NCBI RefSeq assembly: GCF_004328665.1
Contig: NZ_CP019770.1
Span: 2,232,001 to 2,296,000, forward strand
Direction: 5' to 3'
Source: Pseudoalteromonas sp. DL-6
GTDB taxonomy: Bacteria; Pseudomonadota; Gammaproteobacteria; Enterobacterales; Alteromonadaceae
DNA length: 64,000 nt
The stretch's first letter is position 1. Each line of letters starts with the position of its first letter. This document shows positions 17,052 to 26,463 of this stretch, piece after piece. Under the pieces are notes generated by a model, which was given only the letters and a program-made list of their open reading frames with translations, searched no databases and was not told the DNA's origin. Both the position numbers and the translations under genes were made by a program.

Positions 17052-18401
17052 TCAATCAGTTTGTTTGCTCATAGATTCGACAACCGCTGCTATTTTCTGT
17101 GCGCTGTCGATAACTATTTTTTCTTGTTCTGCTTCAACCATCACCCGTACAACAGGCTCGGTCCCTGACTTACGCAGTAATACGCGGCCTTTATCTGCTA
17201 AGCTTTGTTCTACTTCAGCCACTGCAGCAAGCACTTCTGGCGCTTGGGTCGGATCGGTACCGGCAGTGTATCGCACGTTAATCATTTTCATTGGGTACTT
17301 AGTAAATCCAGCGCCTAAATCTTGAAGTGTACGGTTTTGTGCCACCATAGCAGCGAGTACTTGCAAGCTTGAAATAATGCCATCGCCAGTGCTAATCAAA
17401 TCTAGGTTTAAAACATGACCTGAGCTTTCACCACCTATTTTCCAGCCTTTTTGCTGCAGTAGCTCCATCACATAACGGTCACCCACTTTGCTACGAGCAA
17501 AAGCAATGTTTTTAGCTTTTAATGCATTTTCAAGGCCCATATTCGACATTACAGTACCAACAACACCACCACCTAAGTTGTCATCTTGAGCAGCTTGACA
17601 GGCAATAATGTAAACTAAATCATCACCATCAAATACACGGCCATTATGATCAACCATCATTACACGGTCGCCATCGCCATCATAGGCAATACCTACATCC
17701 GCTTTATGCTCAAGTACTTTTTGCTTTAGTGTATCTACGTGTGTTGCGCCACATTCGTGGTTAATGTTCACCCCATTTGGCTCACACGCATGAGTGATCA
17801 CCTCAGCACCAAGCTCTCGCATTACTGAAGGCGCTATGTGATACGTTGCACCGTTGGCACAATCTAAGACTATTTTTAGTCCCTCAAGTGATAAGCCTTG
17901 TGGGAACTGGCTTTTACAAAACTCAATATAACGGCCATCAGCGCTTGATAAGCGTGTTGCTTTACCTAGCTTATCAGAGGCTACACATGTCATTGGTTCG
18001 TCAAGCATGGCTTCAATTTGCAGCTCTACAACATCATCTAGCTTTAAGCCTTGGCCATTAAAAAACTTAATACCGTTATCGTAGTAAGGATTATGGGATG
18101 CACTGATCACAATACCTGCTTCTGCGCGAAACGTTTGCGCTAAATACGCAACGGCAGGCGTTGGCATAGGACCAAGTAAAATAACATCAATACCGGCTGC
18201 AATTAGACCAGACTCTAGTGCGGTTTCAAGCATGTAACCAGAAATACGAGTGTCTTTACCAATAATGACTTTTTTTGTACCGTGTTGCGATAATACACGC
18301 CCTGCAGCCCAACCTAACTTCATTGCAAATTCAGGATTAATAGGTCCTTGCCCCACTAAACCACGCACACCATCTGTGCCAAAATATTTTCTTTCTTTCA
18401 T
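17052..18401 (-). CDS. glmM: Phosphoglucosamine mutase
   Basis: Converts glucosamine 6-phosphate to glucosamine 1-phosphate for UDP-GlcNAc, peptidoglycan and LPS synthesis. At 449 residues it is normal length. The phosphoserine loop [16 protein letters not shown] puts the active Ser at 102. The metal-binding loop [11 protein letters not shown] (about 243-253) and the phosphate-binding [14 protein letters not shown] near the C terminus are present. The ATG directly abuts the folP stop codon, so the two are translated from one transcript. Confidence 0.97.
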   Translation of the reverse strand: MKERKYFGTDGVRGLVGQGPINPEFAMKLGWAAGRVLSQHGTKKVIIGKDTRISGYMLETALESGLIAAGIDVILLGPMPTPAVAYLAQTFRAEAGIVISASHNPYYDNGIKFFNGQGLKLDDVVELQIEAMLDEPMTCVASDKLGKATRLSSADGRYIEFCKSQFPQGLSLEGLKIVLDCANGATYHIAPSVMRELGAEVITHACEPNGVNINHECGATHVDTLKQKVLEHKADVGIAYDGDGDRVMMVDHNGRVFDGDDLVYIIACQAAQDDNLGGGVVGTVMSNMGLENALKAKNIAFARSKVGDRYVMELLQQKGWKIGGESSGHVLNLDLISTGDGIISSLQVLAAMVAQNRTLQDLGAGFTKYPMKMINVRYTAGTDPTQAPEVLAAVAEVEQSLADKGRVLLRKSGTEPVVRVMVEAEQEKIVIDSAQKIAAVVESMSKQTD

Positions 18402-19247
18402 TTAAAGTACTCCTTGTTTGCAGGCTTGATATACGCCAAGCACGTCTGCGGTTTCTTTTACATCATGCACACGAATAATATGCGCACCATTTTGTGCAGC
18501 TATTAATGCGCCAGCTAAACTGCCTGCTAATCTATTTTCTGTATCTCTGTTGAGTAAATTACCAATCATTGACTTACGCGATAACCCTGCTAGCAGCGGT
18601 AAGCCAAACTGCGCGTAGTCATTAAATTGAGCCAATATTTGATAATTGTGTTTAAGTGTTTTTCCAAAGCCAAAACCAGGGTCTAATATTAACTGGCTTT
18701 GCTTTATGCCAGCAGTTTCGCATGCAGCGATTCGCTGGTTAAAAAAGTCATTTATCTCGCTTGCTAAATCATCATAGTGAGGGTCGTTTTGCATACTTCG
18801 CGGCTGTCCTTGCATATGCATTAAGCAAACCGCCACATCAGGGTACTGCGCAACGACAGCAAGCGCATCGTCCTCTTGTAAAGCTCTCACATCATTTACT
18901 ATATCCGCACCGGCTTCAATGGCTTGACGCATGACCTCAGCTTTACTGGTATCGATTGAAATAATGCAATCACTTTGCTCACGAATAGCCTTAATAATCG
19001 GAATTACGCGCTGCAGTTCGTCTTCAAGGCTAACATCGGGGGCACCTGGGCGTGTTGATTCGCCGCCAATATCTAGAATAGTCGCGCCATCATCAAGTAA
19101 TTGCATCGCATGATTTAGCGCAGCTGCCGTATTAAAAAACTGGCCACCATCCGAAAATGAATCAGGAGTAACGTTTACTATTCCCATAATAACGGGCTCG
19201 CTAAGGTCAAGCGTTCGACCACGCGCAAGGTTAATTTTATTATTCAT
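18402..19247 (-). CDS. folP: Dihydropteroate synthase
   Basis: Folate pathway enzyme joining p-aminobenzoate to dihydropterin pyrophosphate; the sulfonamide target. The 281-residue TIM barrel shows GIVNVTPDSFSDGGQF (about 22-37), GGESTRPGA (about 61-69), the DPGFGFGK motif (about 192-199) and a C-terminal IRVHDV. The ftsH-folP-glmM order is the same as in E. coli. A terminator hairpin sits between ftsH and folP. Confidence 0.96.
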   Translation of the reverse strand: MNNKINLARGRTLDLSEPVIMGIVNVTPDSFSDGGQFFNTAAALNHAMQLLDDGATILDIGGESTRPGAPDVSLEDELQRVIPIIKAIREQSDCIISIDTSKAEVMRQAIEAGADIVNDVRALQEDDALAVVAQYPDVAVCLMHMQGQPRSMQNDPHYDDLASEINDFFNQRIAACETAGIKQSQLILDPGFGFGKTLKHNYQILAQFNDYAQFGLPLLAGLSRKSMIGNLLNRDTENRLAGSLAGALIAAQNGAHIIRVHDVKETADVLGVYQACKQGVL

Positions 19248-19306
19248 CGCTAACCTTAATATGTGTTTGTTGAGTGTAATTTGGGTTAATCACAGCAAAC
19301 TGATAC

Positions 19307-19333
19307 AAAAAAGCCCCGAACTTCGGGGCTTTT
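19307..19333. terminator. Hairpin terminator between ftsH and folP
   Basis: GCCCCGA, ACT loop and TCGGGGC flanked by A6 and T4, between the ftsH stop and the folP start in the same direction. It should reduce, but need not abolish, readthrough into folP-glmM. Confidence 0.8.
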
Positions 19334-19352
19334 GGATATGTTATTTTAACGA

Positions 19353-21371
19353 TTATTCAGCTTTATCATCAAGGTTTGTTTCATCTTTTTTAGACTCATC
19401 TTTTTTAGACTCATCTTTCTTAGACTCATCTTTCTTAGACTCATCTTTCTTAGACTCACCTTTTTTAGATTCGTCAGTTGGTTTTTGGATTTCATCAACT
19501 GCTTTATCTTTAGAAACATCTTCTTTTTCTGGTTTAGCTTCATGACGGTCATGCGCATCACGTGGTTCACGTACTGGCTGACGTGCCATTAAATCATCAA
19601 TCTGTTTCGCATCGATAGTTTCATACTTCATCAGTGCATCTTTCATTGCGTGTAAAATATCAATATTTTCTTTCAATATTGATTCTGCACGTTGATAGTT
19701 GCGGTCTGAGAATAAACGTACTTCTGCATCAATTACTTTGGCTGTTTCATCCGACATGCTCATAGAACGACCACCGCCGCCACCCATATACATTTCGTTT
19801 TGATCTTCAGCATAAAGTAATGGACCTAGCTTTTCGCTTAAACCCCATTGTGTAACCATTTTGCGAGCAATGTCAGTTGCACGTTCGATATCGTTACTTG
19901 CACCTGTAGTTACTTTGTCTTCACCATAAATAATGGCTTCTGCAATACGGCCACCATAGAGGCTAGAAATCATAGATTCAAGCAGTTCTTTAGAATGGCT
20001 AACACGGTCTTGCTCTGGTAAATACATTGTCACACCTAACGCTCGGCCACGTGGAATAATAGATACTTTATAAACCGGATCGTGCTCAGGCACCATACGA
20101 CCTACAATGGCATGACCTGCTTCATGGTAAGCCGTCATTTCTTTTTCTTGCTCGCTCATCACCATGGTCTTACGTTCAGCACCCATCATGATTTTATCTT
20201 TTGCAGCGTCAAATTCAGCCATACTAACAACACGCTTATTACCACGAGCTGCATAAAGAGCGGCCTCATTCACTAGATTAGCAAGATCAGCCCCTGAGAA
20301 ACCAGGTGTACCACGTGCAATCACTGCTGCTTCAACGTTATCACCTAAAGGTACTTTACGCATGTGTACTTTTAGGATTTGCTCACGACCACGAATATCT
20401 GGCAAACCAACCACAACTTGACGGTCAAAACGACCAGGACGAAGTAATGCTGGGTCTAAAACATCAGGGCGGTTAGTCGCAGCAATAACGATAATACCTT
20501 CATTACCTTCAAAGCCATCCATTTCAACTAGCATTTGGTTAAGCGTTTGCTCACGTTCATCGTGACCGCCGCCCATACCTGCGCCACGTTTACGCCCTAC
20601 CGCATCGATTTCATCAATGAAAATGATACAAGGTGCTGCTTTTTTAGCTTGTTCGAACATGTCACGTACACGTGATGCACCTACACCCACAAACATTTCA
20701 ACAAAATCAGAACCCGAGATGGTAAAGAATGGTACTTTTGCTTCACCAGCAACCGCTTTAGCAAGCAAGGTTTTACCCGTACCAGGAGGACCAACCATAA
20801 GTACACCTTTAGGAATACTACCACCTAATTTTTGGAACTTAGAAGGGTCACGTAAAAAGTCCACCAGCTCGGTTACATCGTCTTTGGCTTCATCACAGCC
20901 AGCTACATCAGCAAAAGTCGTTTTGACTTGATCTTCACTCATTAAACGGGCTTTACTTTTACCAAATGACATGGCGCCTTTGCCACCGCCACCTTGCATC
21001 TGACGCATGAAGAAAATCCACACACCAATTAGCAGTATCATAGGGAACCAAGAAATGAAAATGCTTGCTAAAAACGATTGTTCCTCAGGTTTAACACCTT
21101 TGACATTTACATCGCTTTTTAACAAATCATTTAAAATATCTTTATCATAGATCGGCATTATCGTTTGAAAACGCTCGCCACTATTTTTTATGCCAGTAAT
21201 TGTGCCACTGCCACTTTCAATAGACACTTCTTGTATAGAGCCGCTGCGGGCATCTTTAACAAATTGACTGTAACTTGTTTGACGATCAACTTGATCGCCG
21301 CCATTAAAGCTCTGAAATACTGACATAAGCACAACTGCAATAACCAGCCAGAGTATTAGATTTTTCGCCAT
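19353..21371 (-). CDS. ftsH: ATP-dependent zinc metalloprotease FtsH
   Basis: Membrane-anchored AAA+ protease that degrades misfolded membrane proteins and regulators such as LpxC and sigma-32. From [13 protein letters not shown] (21371) it is 672 residues. It has TM1 (about 4-22), a periplasmic domain, TM2 (about 103-122), Walker A GPPGTGKT (about 194-201), Walker B IIFIDEID, the second region of homology RPGRFDRQ, and zinc-site HEAGH. The last 60 residues are a highly charged tail with six consecutive five-residue repeats of the KKDES type, about 25-30 residues beyond the E. coli enzyme. A TTG at 21380 is an alternative start. Confidence 0.96.
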   Translation of the reverse strand: MAKNLILWLVIAVVLMSVFQSFNGGDQVDRQTSYSQFVKDARSGSIQEVSIESGSGTITGIKNSGERFQTIMPIYDKDILNDLLKSDVNVKGVKPEEQSFLASIFISWFPMILLIGVWIFFMRQMQGGGGKGAMSFGKSKARLMSEDQVKTTFADVAGCDEAKDDVTELVDFLRDPSKFQKLGGSIPKGVLMVGPPGTGKTLLAKAVAGEAKVPFFTISGSDFVEMFVGVGASRVRDMFEQAKKAAPCIIFIDEIDAVGRKRGAGMGGGHDEREQTLNQMLVEMDGFEGNEGIIVIAATNRPDVLDPALLRPGRFDRQVVVGLPDIRGREQILKVHMRKVPLGDNVEAAVIARGTPGFSGADLANLVNEAALYAARGNKRVVSMAEFDAAKDKIMMGAERKTMVMSEQEKEMTAYHEAGHAIVGRMVPEHDPVYKVSIIPRGRALGVTMYLPEQDRVSHSKELLESMISSLYGGRIAEAIIYGEDKVTTGASNDIERATDIARKMVTQWGLSEKLGPLLYAEDQNEMYMGGGGGRSMSMSDETAKVIDAEVRLFSDRNYQRAESILKENIDILHAMKDALMKYETIDAKQIDDLMARQPVREPRDAHDRHEAKPEKEDVSKDKAVDEIQKPTDESKKGESKKDESKKDESKKDESKKDESKKDETNLDDKAE
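19381..19470. repeat. Six 15-bp in-frame repeats in the ftsH tail
   Basis: Six adjoining 15-bp units, variants of TCATCTTTCTTAGAC on the plus strand. The two nearest the stop are identical (TCATCTTTTTTAGAC), the next three are identical, and the sixth carries two changes and encodes a Gly in place of Asp. The unit is a multiple of three, so copy-number change would lengthen or shorten the FtsH tail without a frameshift. Confidence 0.95.
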
Positions 21372-21437
21372 ATCGCTCAAGGGGTTAACCTCTTGTATCC
21401 AATTAATTTAAATTCAACTAAACGCCAAGCAACTGTA

Positions 21438-22067
21438 CTACAGTTTGTATCCAGTCGCTACTATATATACTTCCCGAGAACGGGGACGCGAGGCATCCGG
21501 TTTACGTATCTTCACTGCTTTAAAACTATTACGTACATCTTGCAAATATTGATCAAAGCCTTCACCTTGGAATACTTTAACAATAAACGCGCCATTTTTC
21601 TTTAAAACTTGGTGGCACATATCAAGTGCAAGCTCAACCAAGTACATGCTACCTGCCTGATCAACCGAGTTATTGCCACTCATGTTAGGTGCCATATCAG
21701 ACAATACCACATCTACATTTTTACCATCAATGCGTTTTAATAGCGCATTAAGTACAGCCTCTTCACGAAAGTCACCTTGTAAAAAGTCAACACCCGCTAA
21801 TGAATCCATAGGTAAAATATCACACGCAACCACTTGGCCTTTGTCACCTACTTTTTCTGCTAAGTATTGTGACCAACTCCCTGGAGCTGCGCCTAAATCA
21901 ACCACTGTCATTGCTGGACGCAATAACTTATCTCTGTTTTGGATTTCGTCTAATTTGAAAACAGCTCGAGAGCGCCAGCCTTTTTTTTGCGCTTCTTGAA
22001 CATATTTATCATCAAAATGTTCTTTAAGCCAACGCTGTGAACTGGCTGACTGTTTTTTATTTGTCAT
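21438..22067 (-). CDS. rlmE: 23S rRNA 2'-O-methyltransferase RlmE (FtsJ)
   Basis: Methylates the 2'-O of U2552 in the A loop of 23S rRNA during 50S maturation. The length, 209 residues, equals the E. coli protein. The SAM-binding [15 protein letters not shown] (about 54-68) is clear. The catalytic K-D-K-E set is expected at Lys38 region, [17 protein letters not shown] and the SREVYIVA ending. It lies 66 bp upstream of ftsH, probably cotranscribed and heat-inducible as in E. coli, and divergent from yhbY. Confidence 0.96.
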   Translation of the reverse strand: MTNKKQSASSQRWLKEHFDDKYVQEAQKKGWRSRAVFKLDEIQNRDKLLRPAMTVVDLGAAPGSWSQYLAEKVGDKGQVVACDILPMDSLAGVDFLQGDFREEAVLNALLKRIDGKNVDVVLSDMAPNMSGNNSVDQAGSMYLVELALDMCHQVLKKNGAFIVKVFQGEGFDQYLQDVRNSFKAVKIRKPDASRPRSREVYIVATGYKL

Positions 22068-22155
22068 AAATTAACACGCAACTAATTAGTAATATTCTCT
22101 AGATGGCGTTAGAATACCCTTAATTCAAGCCATATTCAGCAAAATTTGTAATATC

Positions 22156-22452
22156 ATGACATTATCAAACAAACAAAAGCAGTTTTTAAAAGGTCAGGCA
22201 CATAGCCTTAAACCTGTAGTTTTACTAGGTTCTAACGGTTTAACCGAAGGCGTAGTAGTTGAAATCCAAAGCGCATTAGAAATTCACGAATTAATTAAAG
22301 TGAAAGTGCCAACTGACGATCGTGAAACCAAAAAGCTTATTTTTGATGCCATTGTTCGCGAAACAGGGGCTACCAAATTACAAACAATCGGTCATACGAT
22401 TGTGCTTTACCGTCAAAGCCCTGAGAAAAAAATTCAGTTGCCTCGCGGCTAA
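22156..22452 (+). CDS. yhbY: Ribosome assembly RNA-binding protein YhbY
   Basis: Single CRM-domain RNA-binding protein (98 residues) associated with pre-50S particles. It shows the opening LSNKQKQFLKGQAHSLKPVV, the GSNGLTEGVV loop carrying the CRM-type GxxG-like motif, and IGHTIVLYR near the end. The divergent yhbY/rlmE arrangement is conserved in gammaproteobacteria. Confidence 0.95.
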   Translation: MTLSNKQKQFLKGQAHSLKPVVLLGSNGLTEGVVVEIQSALEIHELIKVKVPTDDRETKKLIFDAIVRETGATKLQTIGHTIVLYRQSPEKKIQLPRG

Positions 22453-22469
22453 TAATCCGTTTAAAAATC

Positions 22470-22997
22470 CTAAAAAACCAGCTTCGGCTGGTTTTTTTGT
22501 ACATGATTAAAATCCATTGTTCGCAATTTTGATTTGTAATTGCCATCCTCAAGCTTATTAAGCAAATAATAGTGCCCGTATTGCTCCTCATCCATATTTT
22601 CAATCGCTTGGTTACTTAATAATGAAGCCAGTTGCGGTGTGGTATTACTATGCCCTATAACCACCACAACGCCGTCTTGTGCCAACAACTGATTTTTCAA
22701 TGCCGTTAAATCTGCAGCATTATAGGTAATCGTTTTAATATTAAAATATGCGGCTAAGGGTGCTGCAGTACTTAATGTGCGGTTATAATTACTACTGTAT
22801 AACGTTATGTGTGGATGAATGTTAACCAACGAAACCAAATTCTCAGCACGCGCCTGCCCTTGCTCTGTTAAATATGGATTACTGCCTGTTTGTTTTTCAC
22901 TATGGCGAAACAAATAAAGTTGTTCAGGCGCAGAAAAAGCAGGATGGCAAACGAGTAACAGTAATGCTACCCATGCTGATTTTATCAATGAGCTCAT
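22470..22997 (-). CDS. Periplasmic histidine-phosphatase family protein
   Basis: 175 residues with a signal peptide ending in HPAFSA. The branch 1 histidine phosphatase (phosphoglycerate mutase-like) motif LFRHSEKQ carries the catalytic His32. The second catalytic His is in VVVIGHSNT (about 118). SixA-like in size, but exported, so its substrate is extracytoplasmic. It starts with a TAATG overlap on the stop of the serine hydrolase gene, indicating translational coupling. The final twelve codons form half of the yhbY terminator. Confidence 0.85.
   Translation of the reverse strand: MSSLIKSAWVALLLLVCHPAFSAPEQLYLFRHSEKQTGSNPYLTEQGQARAENLVSLVNIHPHITLYSSNYNRTLSTAAPLAAYFNIKTITYNAADLTALKNQLLAQDGVVVVIGHSNTTPQLASLLSNQAIENMDEEQYGHYYLLNKLEDGNYKSKLRTMDFNHVQKNQPKLVF
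22472..22498 (+). terminator. UUCG-loop terminator of yhbY
   Basis: ACCAGC, TTCG tetraloop and GCTGGT with flanking A and T tracts. The last codons of the convergent phosphatase gene (stop at 22470) lie inside this hairpin. Confidence 0.9.
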
Positions 22998-24148
22998 TAT
23001 TTTTTGCCTCGTTTGTATGCCAATAAACGGTCTATGAATTCCGTGGTAAGCTCATTAATAAGCCCTGTTTCTGCATTTAAAATTAAGCTAAAGCCTACGT
23101 TTAAATGCGGAAAAACCACTAAATCACTTCGGTATCCTTGTACCCAACCACTGTGATAGTAAAGCGTTTCATCATTATAATCATACACACGCCAACCCAG
23201 CCCATAATAGGCTTCATTCATGTGTTCTCGCCACACCCGTCGATAACGTTCTTTTTTAGTGTGCGTGTACGGACGCGTTTGGGTAGCTAATGCGTCTAAT
23301 GATAATACCGCTGGATATTGTCCTAATTGCGCATTTAACCAAATAGCCATATCTGATGCACTGGCGTTAACCCCTGCCGCGGGTGCAACTTTGTAATAAT
23401 TCTTTTTTAAACGGGCGCTATACCAACGCTTTTTACCACGCACGTGAGGGTGTGCATAGTTATTATCTTGCACCATGGCATCGTAACCTAAACTAGCATC
23501 ATTCATTTCTAAAGGGGTAAAAAACGCGTCATTGAGCCACTGGGTATAGGTTTTGTTGGTGCTTTTTAAAATCACATCGTCAATTAAGCTAAACATCACA
23601 TTTTGATAACCATAACAATCACCGGGGTCACAAATGGGTTTGACACTCAATAGTTTTTCAACAATGTCGTTATAGCCCATTCGCGATTCGATTAAGTTAT
23701 CGTAAGCATTGGGCACTAACCCACTAGAATGGCTTAAAATATGAAAAACTTTTAAATCATCTTTATAACCAGTTTGCTTAAAGTCAGGTAAATAGTGACT
23801 AACAGGTAAATAAAGGTTGAGCCGCTGTTCATTTGCAAGTTTAGCCGCTAACGACCCTGCAAATGTTTTCGATACTGAAGCTAAACGAAACCGAGTGTGC
23901 GGATTAATTTTTTGTCCACTGCGTACCTTTGTATGGCCCATAGTATGGATATAGTCACGCGCTTGGGAGTTGACAATAGAAAGCGCTCCTCCTGGGATTT
24001 TTTTTATTTTTAGTTTTTTTTCTGTATAGCGTCCATAACTTTTAACAAATGCTTCCCAATCAGGATCTGTGCTTGCGCTCGCCTGCAAATGCGTCCCCAT
24101 AAGGCACACAGCAAAAAAGTAAAAGGGTAAGGTGTTAAAATACTTCAT
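22997..24148 (-). CDS. Exported serine hydrolase, class C beta-lactamase fold
   Basis: 383 residues with a signal peptide ending near LQASAS. The family motifs are SVSK (Ser91-Lys94) for the nucleophile and its general base, a YQN triad (GYQNVMFSL, about 185), and HSGWVQG (about 340) in place of the KTG box. These fit the beta-lactamase-related esterase/DD-peptidase group rather than a true beta-lactamase. It is in an operon with the histidine phosphatase. The substrate is unknown. Confidence 0.88.
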   Translation of the reverse strand: MKYFNTLPFYFFAVCLMGTHLQASASTDPDWEAFVKSYGRYTEKKLKIKKIPGGALSIVNSQARDYIHTMGHTKVRSGQKINPHTRFRLASVSKTFAGSLAAKLANEQRLNLYLPVSHYLPDFKQTGYKDDLKVFHILSHSSGLVPNAYDNLIESRMGYNDIVEKLLSVKPICDPGDCYGYQNVMFSLIDDVILKSTNKTYTQWLNDAFFTPLEMNDASLGYDAMVQDNNYAHPHVRGKKRWYSARLKKNYYKVAPAAGVNASASDMAIWLNAQLGQYPAVLSLDALATQTRPYTHTKKERYRRVWREHMNEAYYGLGWRVYDYNDETLYYHSGWVQGYRSDLVVFPHLNVGFSLILNAETGLINELTTEFIDRLLAYKRGKK

Positions 24149-24203
24149 TCTTAGCTAATTTTTCTTTTTTAGTCATAATCGACCGTTATAATATCATGAA
24201 CTT

Positions 24204-24236
24204 TTGTTCGGACTAACGTACAATATGTCCGAACAA
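24204..24236. promoter_or_regulatory. Perfect 10-bp inverted repeat, possible operator
   Basis: TTGTTCGGAC (24204-24213) and GTCCGAACAA (24227-24236) are a perfect inverted repeat with a 13-bp spacer. It sits between the serine hydrolase start and the lipoprotein start, about 28 bp upstream of the latter. It could be a repressor operator or an RNA hairpin in the 5' UTR; no regulator is identified. Confidence 0.5.
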
Positions 24237-24263
24237 TGGCTTTTGAGTGGATGTAAAATATTT

Positions 24264-25073
24264 ATGCGTTTTTTAGTTGTATCACTTTTTATAATATTAG
24301 CGTCAGGTTGTGCTGTCGTTAAACAACCCGCAGAGCCTCTAGCAATGCCTGCAAAGCCTATGCTTAAGAGCCAAACTTACCAGTTAAAGTATGAAACTGA
24401 GCATGCTTCACCAAAAGTGAAGTCGGTGCAGTTACCCGCTCACAACGTGAAAAAAAATCAAACCGTTAGAGTAATTGTAGACCGTGCAAGCGTCACAGAC
24501 ACTTTAGTCTCTCAAATAAGCCAAGCCTTAATTGATAAACAACTTAAGGTGACCACAAGCGAGAATAGCGATTACACGTTAGCCATTCATCAGGTTGATC
24601 TAGAATTTATAGATGACGCCAAGTACACCTTAGCGCAACCAGAAAAACCATATTCACTGTTTTCAAAAGTTGAGCAGCAATTTCCCTCGCAACAATGCGC
24701 AAATATATTAGCCCAAGTTAGCATGCGACTTACTCACAAAGCATCAGGCGATGTGGTGTGGTTTGCTAAATCATCAATTGACAGTGCAAGCTTTCATCGT
24801 GAACCTCTAGTTTATAGCTTCAGCGAAGAAAAGAAGATCACTAATGAGCTGGAAGTTGTTGCATTTATACATAAGCACAACACCGAGCAGGCTCGCCTAA
24901 AGCGAGCTGAACTTAATAGTGAAGTAACGGCCCCTGCGTATAAAACCATTACGAAACTGAGTCGTTTAACTAAATTAAATGGGCCATGTACACGCACCGA
25001 AATAAGCGCGCTCACTCCCATGATGCAATTTTATCTAAGCAGTATTCTTATTGATAAAATTAAAGTTCAGTAG
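24264..25073 (+). CDS. Lipoprotein of unknown function
   Basis: 269 residues from the ATG at 24264, which places a proper lipoprotein signal MRFLVVSLFIILASGC at the N terminus. Longer readings from 24204 (TTG) or 24225 (ATG) would bury it. The mature part begins with a Pro-rich linker (QPAEPLAMPAKP), then a mixed alpha/beta domain. The segment VTDTLVSQISQALIDKQLKV followed by SDYTLAIHQVD resembles the small-subunit-type domains of outer-membrane lipoproteins, but no family is assigned. It is probably an outer-membrane lipoprotein and single gene. Confidence 0.75.
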   Translation: MRFLVVSLFIILASGCAVVKQPAEPLAMPAKPMLKSQTYQLKYETEHASPKVKSVQLPAHNVKKNQTVRVIVDRASVTDTLVSQISQALIDKQLKVTTSENSDYTLAIHQVDLEFIDDAKYTLAQPEKPYSLFSKVEQQFPSQQCANILAQVSMRLTHKASGDVVWFAKSSIDSASFHREPLVYSFSEEKKITNELEVVAFIHKHNTEQARLKRAELNSEVTAPAYKTITKLSRLTKLNGPCTRTEISALTPMMQFYLSSILIDKIKVQ

Positions 25074-25089
25074 TTGTTAGGACGACCGC

Positions 25090-25103
25090 TACATTTTTTT
25101 ACA
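25090..25103. promoter_or_regulatory. RstA-box-like site upstream of cassette 1
   Basis: TACATTTTTTTACA matches the E. coli RstA box TACATNTNGTTACA at every defined position except the G. It is 64 bp upstream of the first MipA/OmpV gene, whose cassette encodes an RstA-like regulator. A TATACT lies downstream at about 25125. The functional link is inference. Confidence 0.35.
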
Positions 25104-25166
25104 GATTTAGCCAAGAGTTTGACAATATACTAGCCTCTTTAGCAAACTCTAATTAAGGTTCCAAGG

Positions 25167-26024
25167 ATGACGCATACTTCACTTAAACAATCTTTTGGTT
25201 GTGCAGCCTTATTAGTTGCCGCCATTTTTAGTGCCAAAAGCAACGCTAGTAATCGTTACTATGCCGATAATACCTTAGAGCCCACAACTGGGTTTGCTTG
25301 GGATTGGAGTGCTGGTGCGGGTTATTACATTGAAGACTCTTATTTAGTTGGCATGAACTCCTATGATGTTGGCGCAGAGCTAGATTTGAGTCTTGCCGTT
25401 TCTTACGATAATTTTTATCTTGATTTTGACCATAATCAGCTCAGCGGTGGACTTGTTTTAGGCTATAGCTTAATTAACAAATATGATTGGGGCCTTGATT
25501 TATTAGGTACCAATATTCAAGCGGGGTTTGATGAGCAAGGTTTAGGCTTTTACAACGACGGGGTAATTGATCCACTGCGTGGTATAAAAAAGCGTAACTA
25601 TGATTTTGACACCGGCCTTCGATTAACACGCCGATTTGAAAATTCACAAATTTCCCTTGAATACTTACATGATATATCTGGTGCTCATAACGGCTGGGTT
25701 GCCAATGTGTTTTTCAGCCATATTCAACCTTGGCGCAATTGGGAGTTTCGCTCCGGAATTGGCCTAAGCGCCTACTCTGCTGATTTTACAAACTATTACT
25801 TTGGTATTGATAGCGATGAAGCAAACGCAACCCGTCCTATTTATAATACCGACGCCAGTACCAGTATTATGTTTGAATTTCATGCTGAATATCCAATTAA
25901 TCAAGATTGGGTATTTTTAGCAGGCTGGTTAACTACATGGTTTTCAAAAGAAATTGATGACAGCCCAATTATTTCCCAAGGATATCAACACAAAGCCAAG
26001 GTAGGCCTGCGTTATGTACTTTAG
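25167..26024 (+). CDS. MipA/OmpV family outer-membrane protein (cassette 1)
   Basis: 285-residue outer-membrane barrel of the MipA/OmpV family. In E. coli MipA scaffolds the murein hydrolase MltA with PBP1B; other members respond to osmotic or antibiotic stress. A signal peptide ends near SNAS. Aromatic-rich alternating strands follow, with FAWDWSAGAGYYIEDSYLVG, a conserved GLDL region, and a C-terminal YQHKAKVGLRYVL. The 3' end overlaps the DUF3019 gene by 11 bp. It is the first gene of a four-gene cassette paralogous to that at 35039-38238. Confidence 0.88.
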   Translation: MTHTSLKQSFGCAALLVAAIFSAKSNASNRYYADNTLEPTTGFAWDWSAGAGYYIEDSYLVGMNSYDVGAELDLSLAVSYDNFYLDFDHNQLSGGLVLGYSLINKYDWGLDLLGTNIQAGFDEQGLGFYNDGVIDPLRGIKKRNYDFDTGLRLTRRFENSQISLEYLHDISGAHNGWVANVFFSHIQPWRNWEFRSGIGLSAYSADFTNYYFGIDSDEANATRPIYNTDASTSIMFEFHAEYPINQDWVFLAGWLTTWFSKEIDDSPIISQGYQHKAKVGLRYVL

Positions 26025-26400
26025 ATTTTTTTACTGTTTGTTGTTTACATACTCAGGCTCTTTGCTTGCAGTGACAACACAAGCGCCCAGTGAGCTTACT
26101 GCCGTACCGGATACCTGTGTCGCCTTACGTGAAGGACGCCATTGTTACGCCGATGTGGTTTTGTCATGGCAGCAACCGGAAGTGGGGAATTATTGCTTAC
26201 GCGACGCGACTTCAAAGTACATTATGCAGTGCTGGCTTAAACAGCGACAAGGTTCGTTTAATTATGCTTTTGACTCAACACAAAGCATTTCATTTGAGCT
26301 ATTTGATAGTAATACATCACAGGTCATTGCTGTAAGCGAAGTAAAACTACAATGGGTGTATCAAAATAGGCAAAAAAAGCGGCGCTGGCGATTATTTTAA
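26014..26400 (+). CDS. DUF3019 secreted protein (cassette 1)
   Basis: 128 residues with a signal peptide ending near SLLAVTTQ. The mature domain carries four cysteines spaced C-x8-C-x16-C-x11-C (DTC, RHC, NYC, MQC) within a short beta-sandwich-like sequence. It ends in a very basic tail RQKKRRWRLF. The family has no assigned function. The ATG lies inside the last codons of the MipA gene after AAGGTAGG, so translation is coupled. The second copy at 37008 has the same cysteine plan. Confidence 0.85.
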   Translation: MYFRFFYCLLFTYSGSLLAVTTQAPSELTAVPDTCVALREGRHCYADVVLSWQQPEVGNYCLRDATSKYIMQCWLKQRQGSFNYAFDSTQSISFELFDSNTSQVIAVSEVKLQWVYQNRQKKRRWRLF

Positions 26401-26463
26401 ATCAGCCAACTATTAAACATATTTTACTAGCTAAAATATCATTTAGGTATACGAAGAAAGCTT

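Noticed and set aside
19261..19545. Repetitive SSFLDSS-type frame opposite the ftsH tail
   Set aside because: It is the antisense reading of the in-frame ftsH repeats, without a ribosome site.
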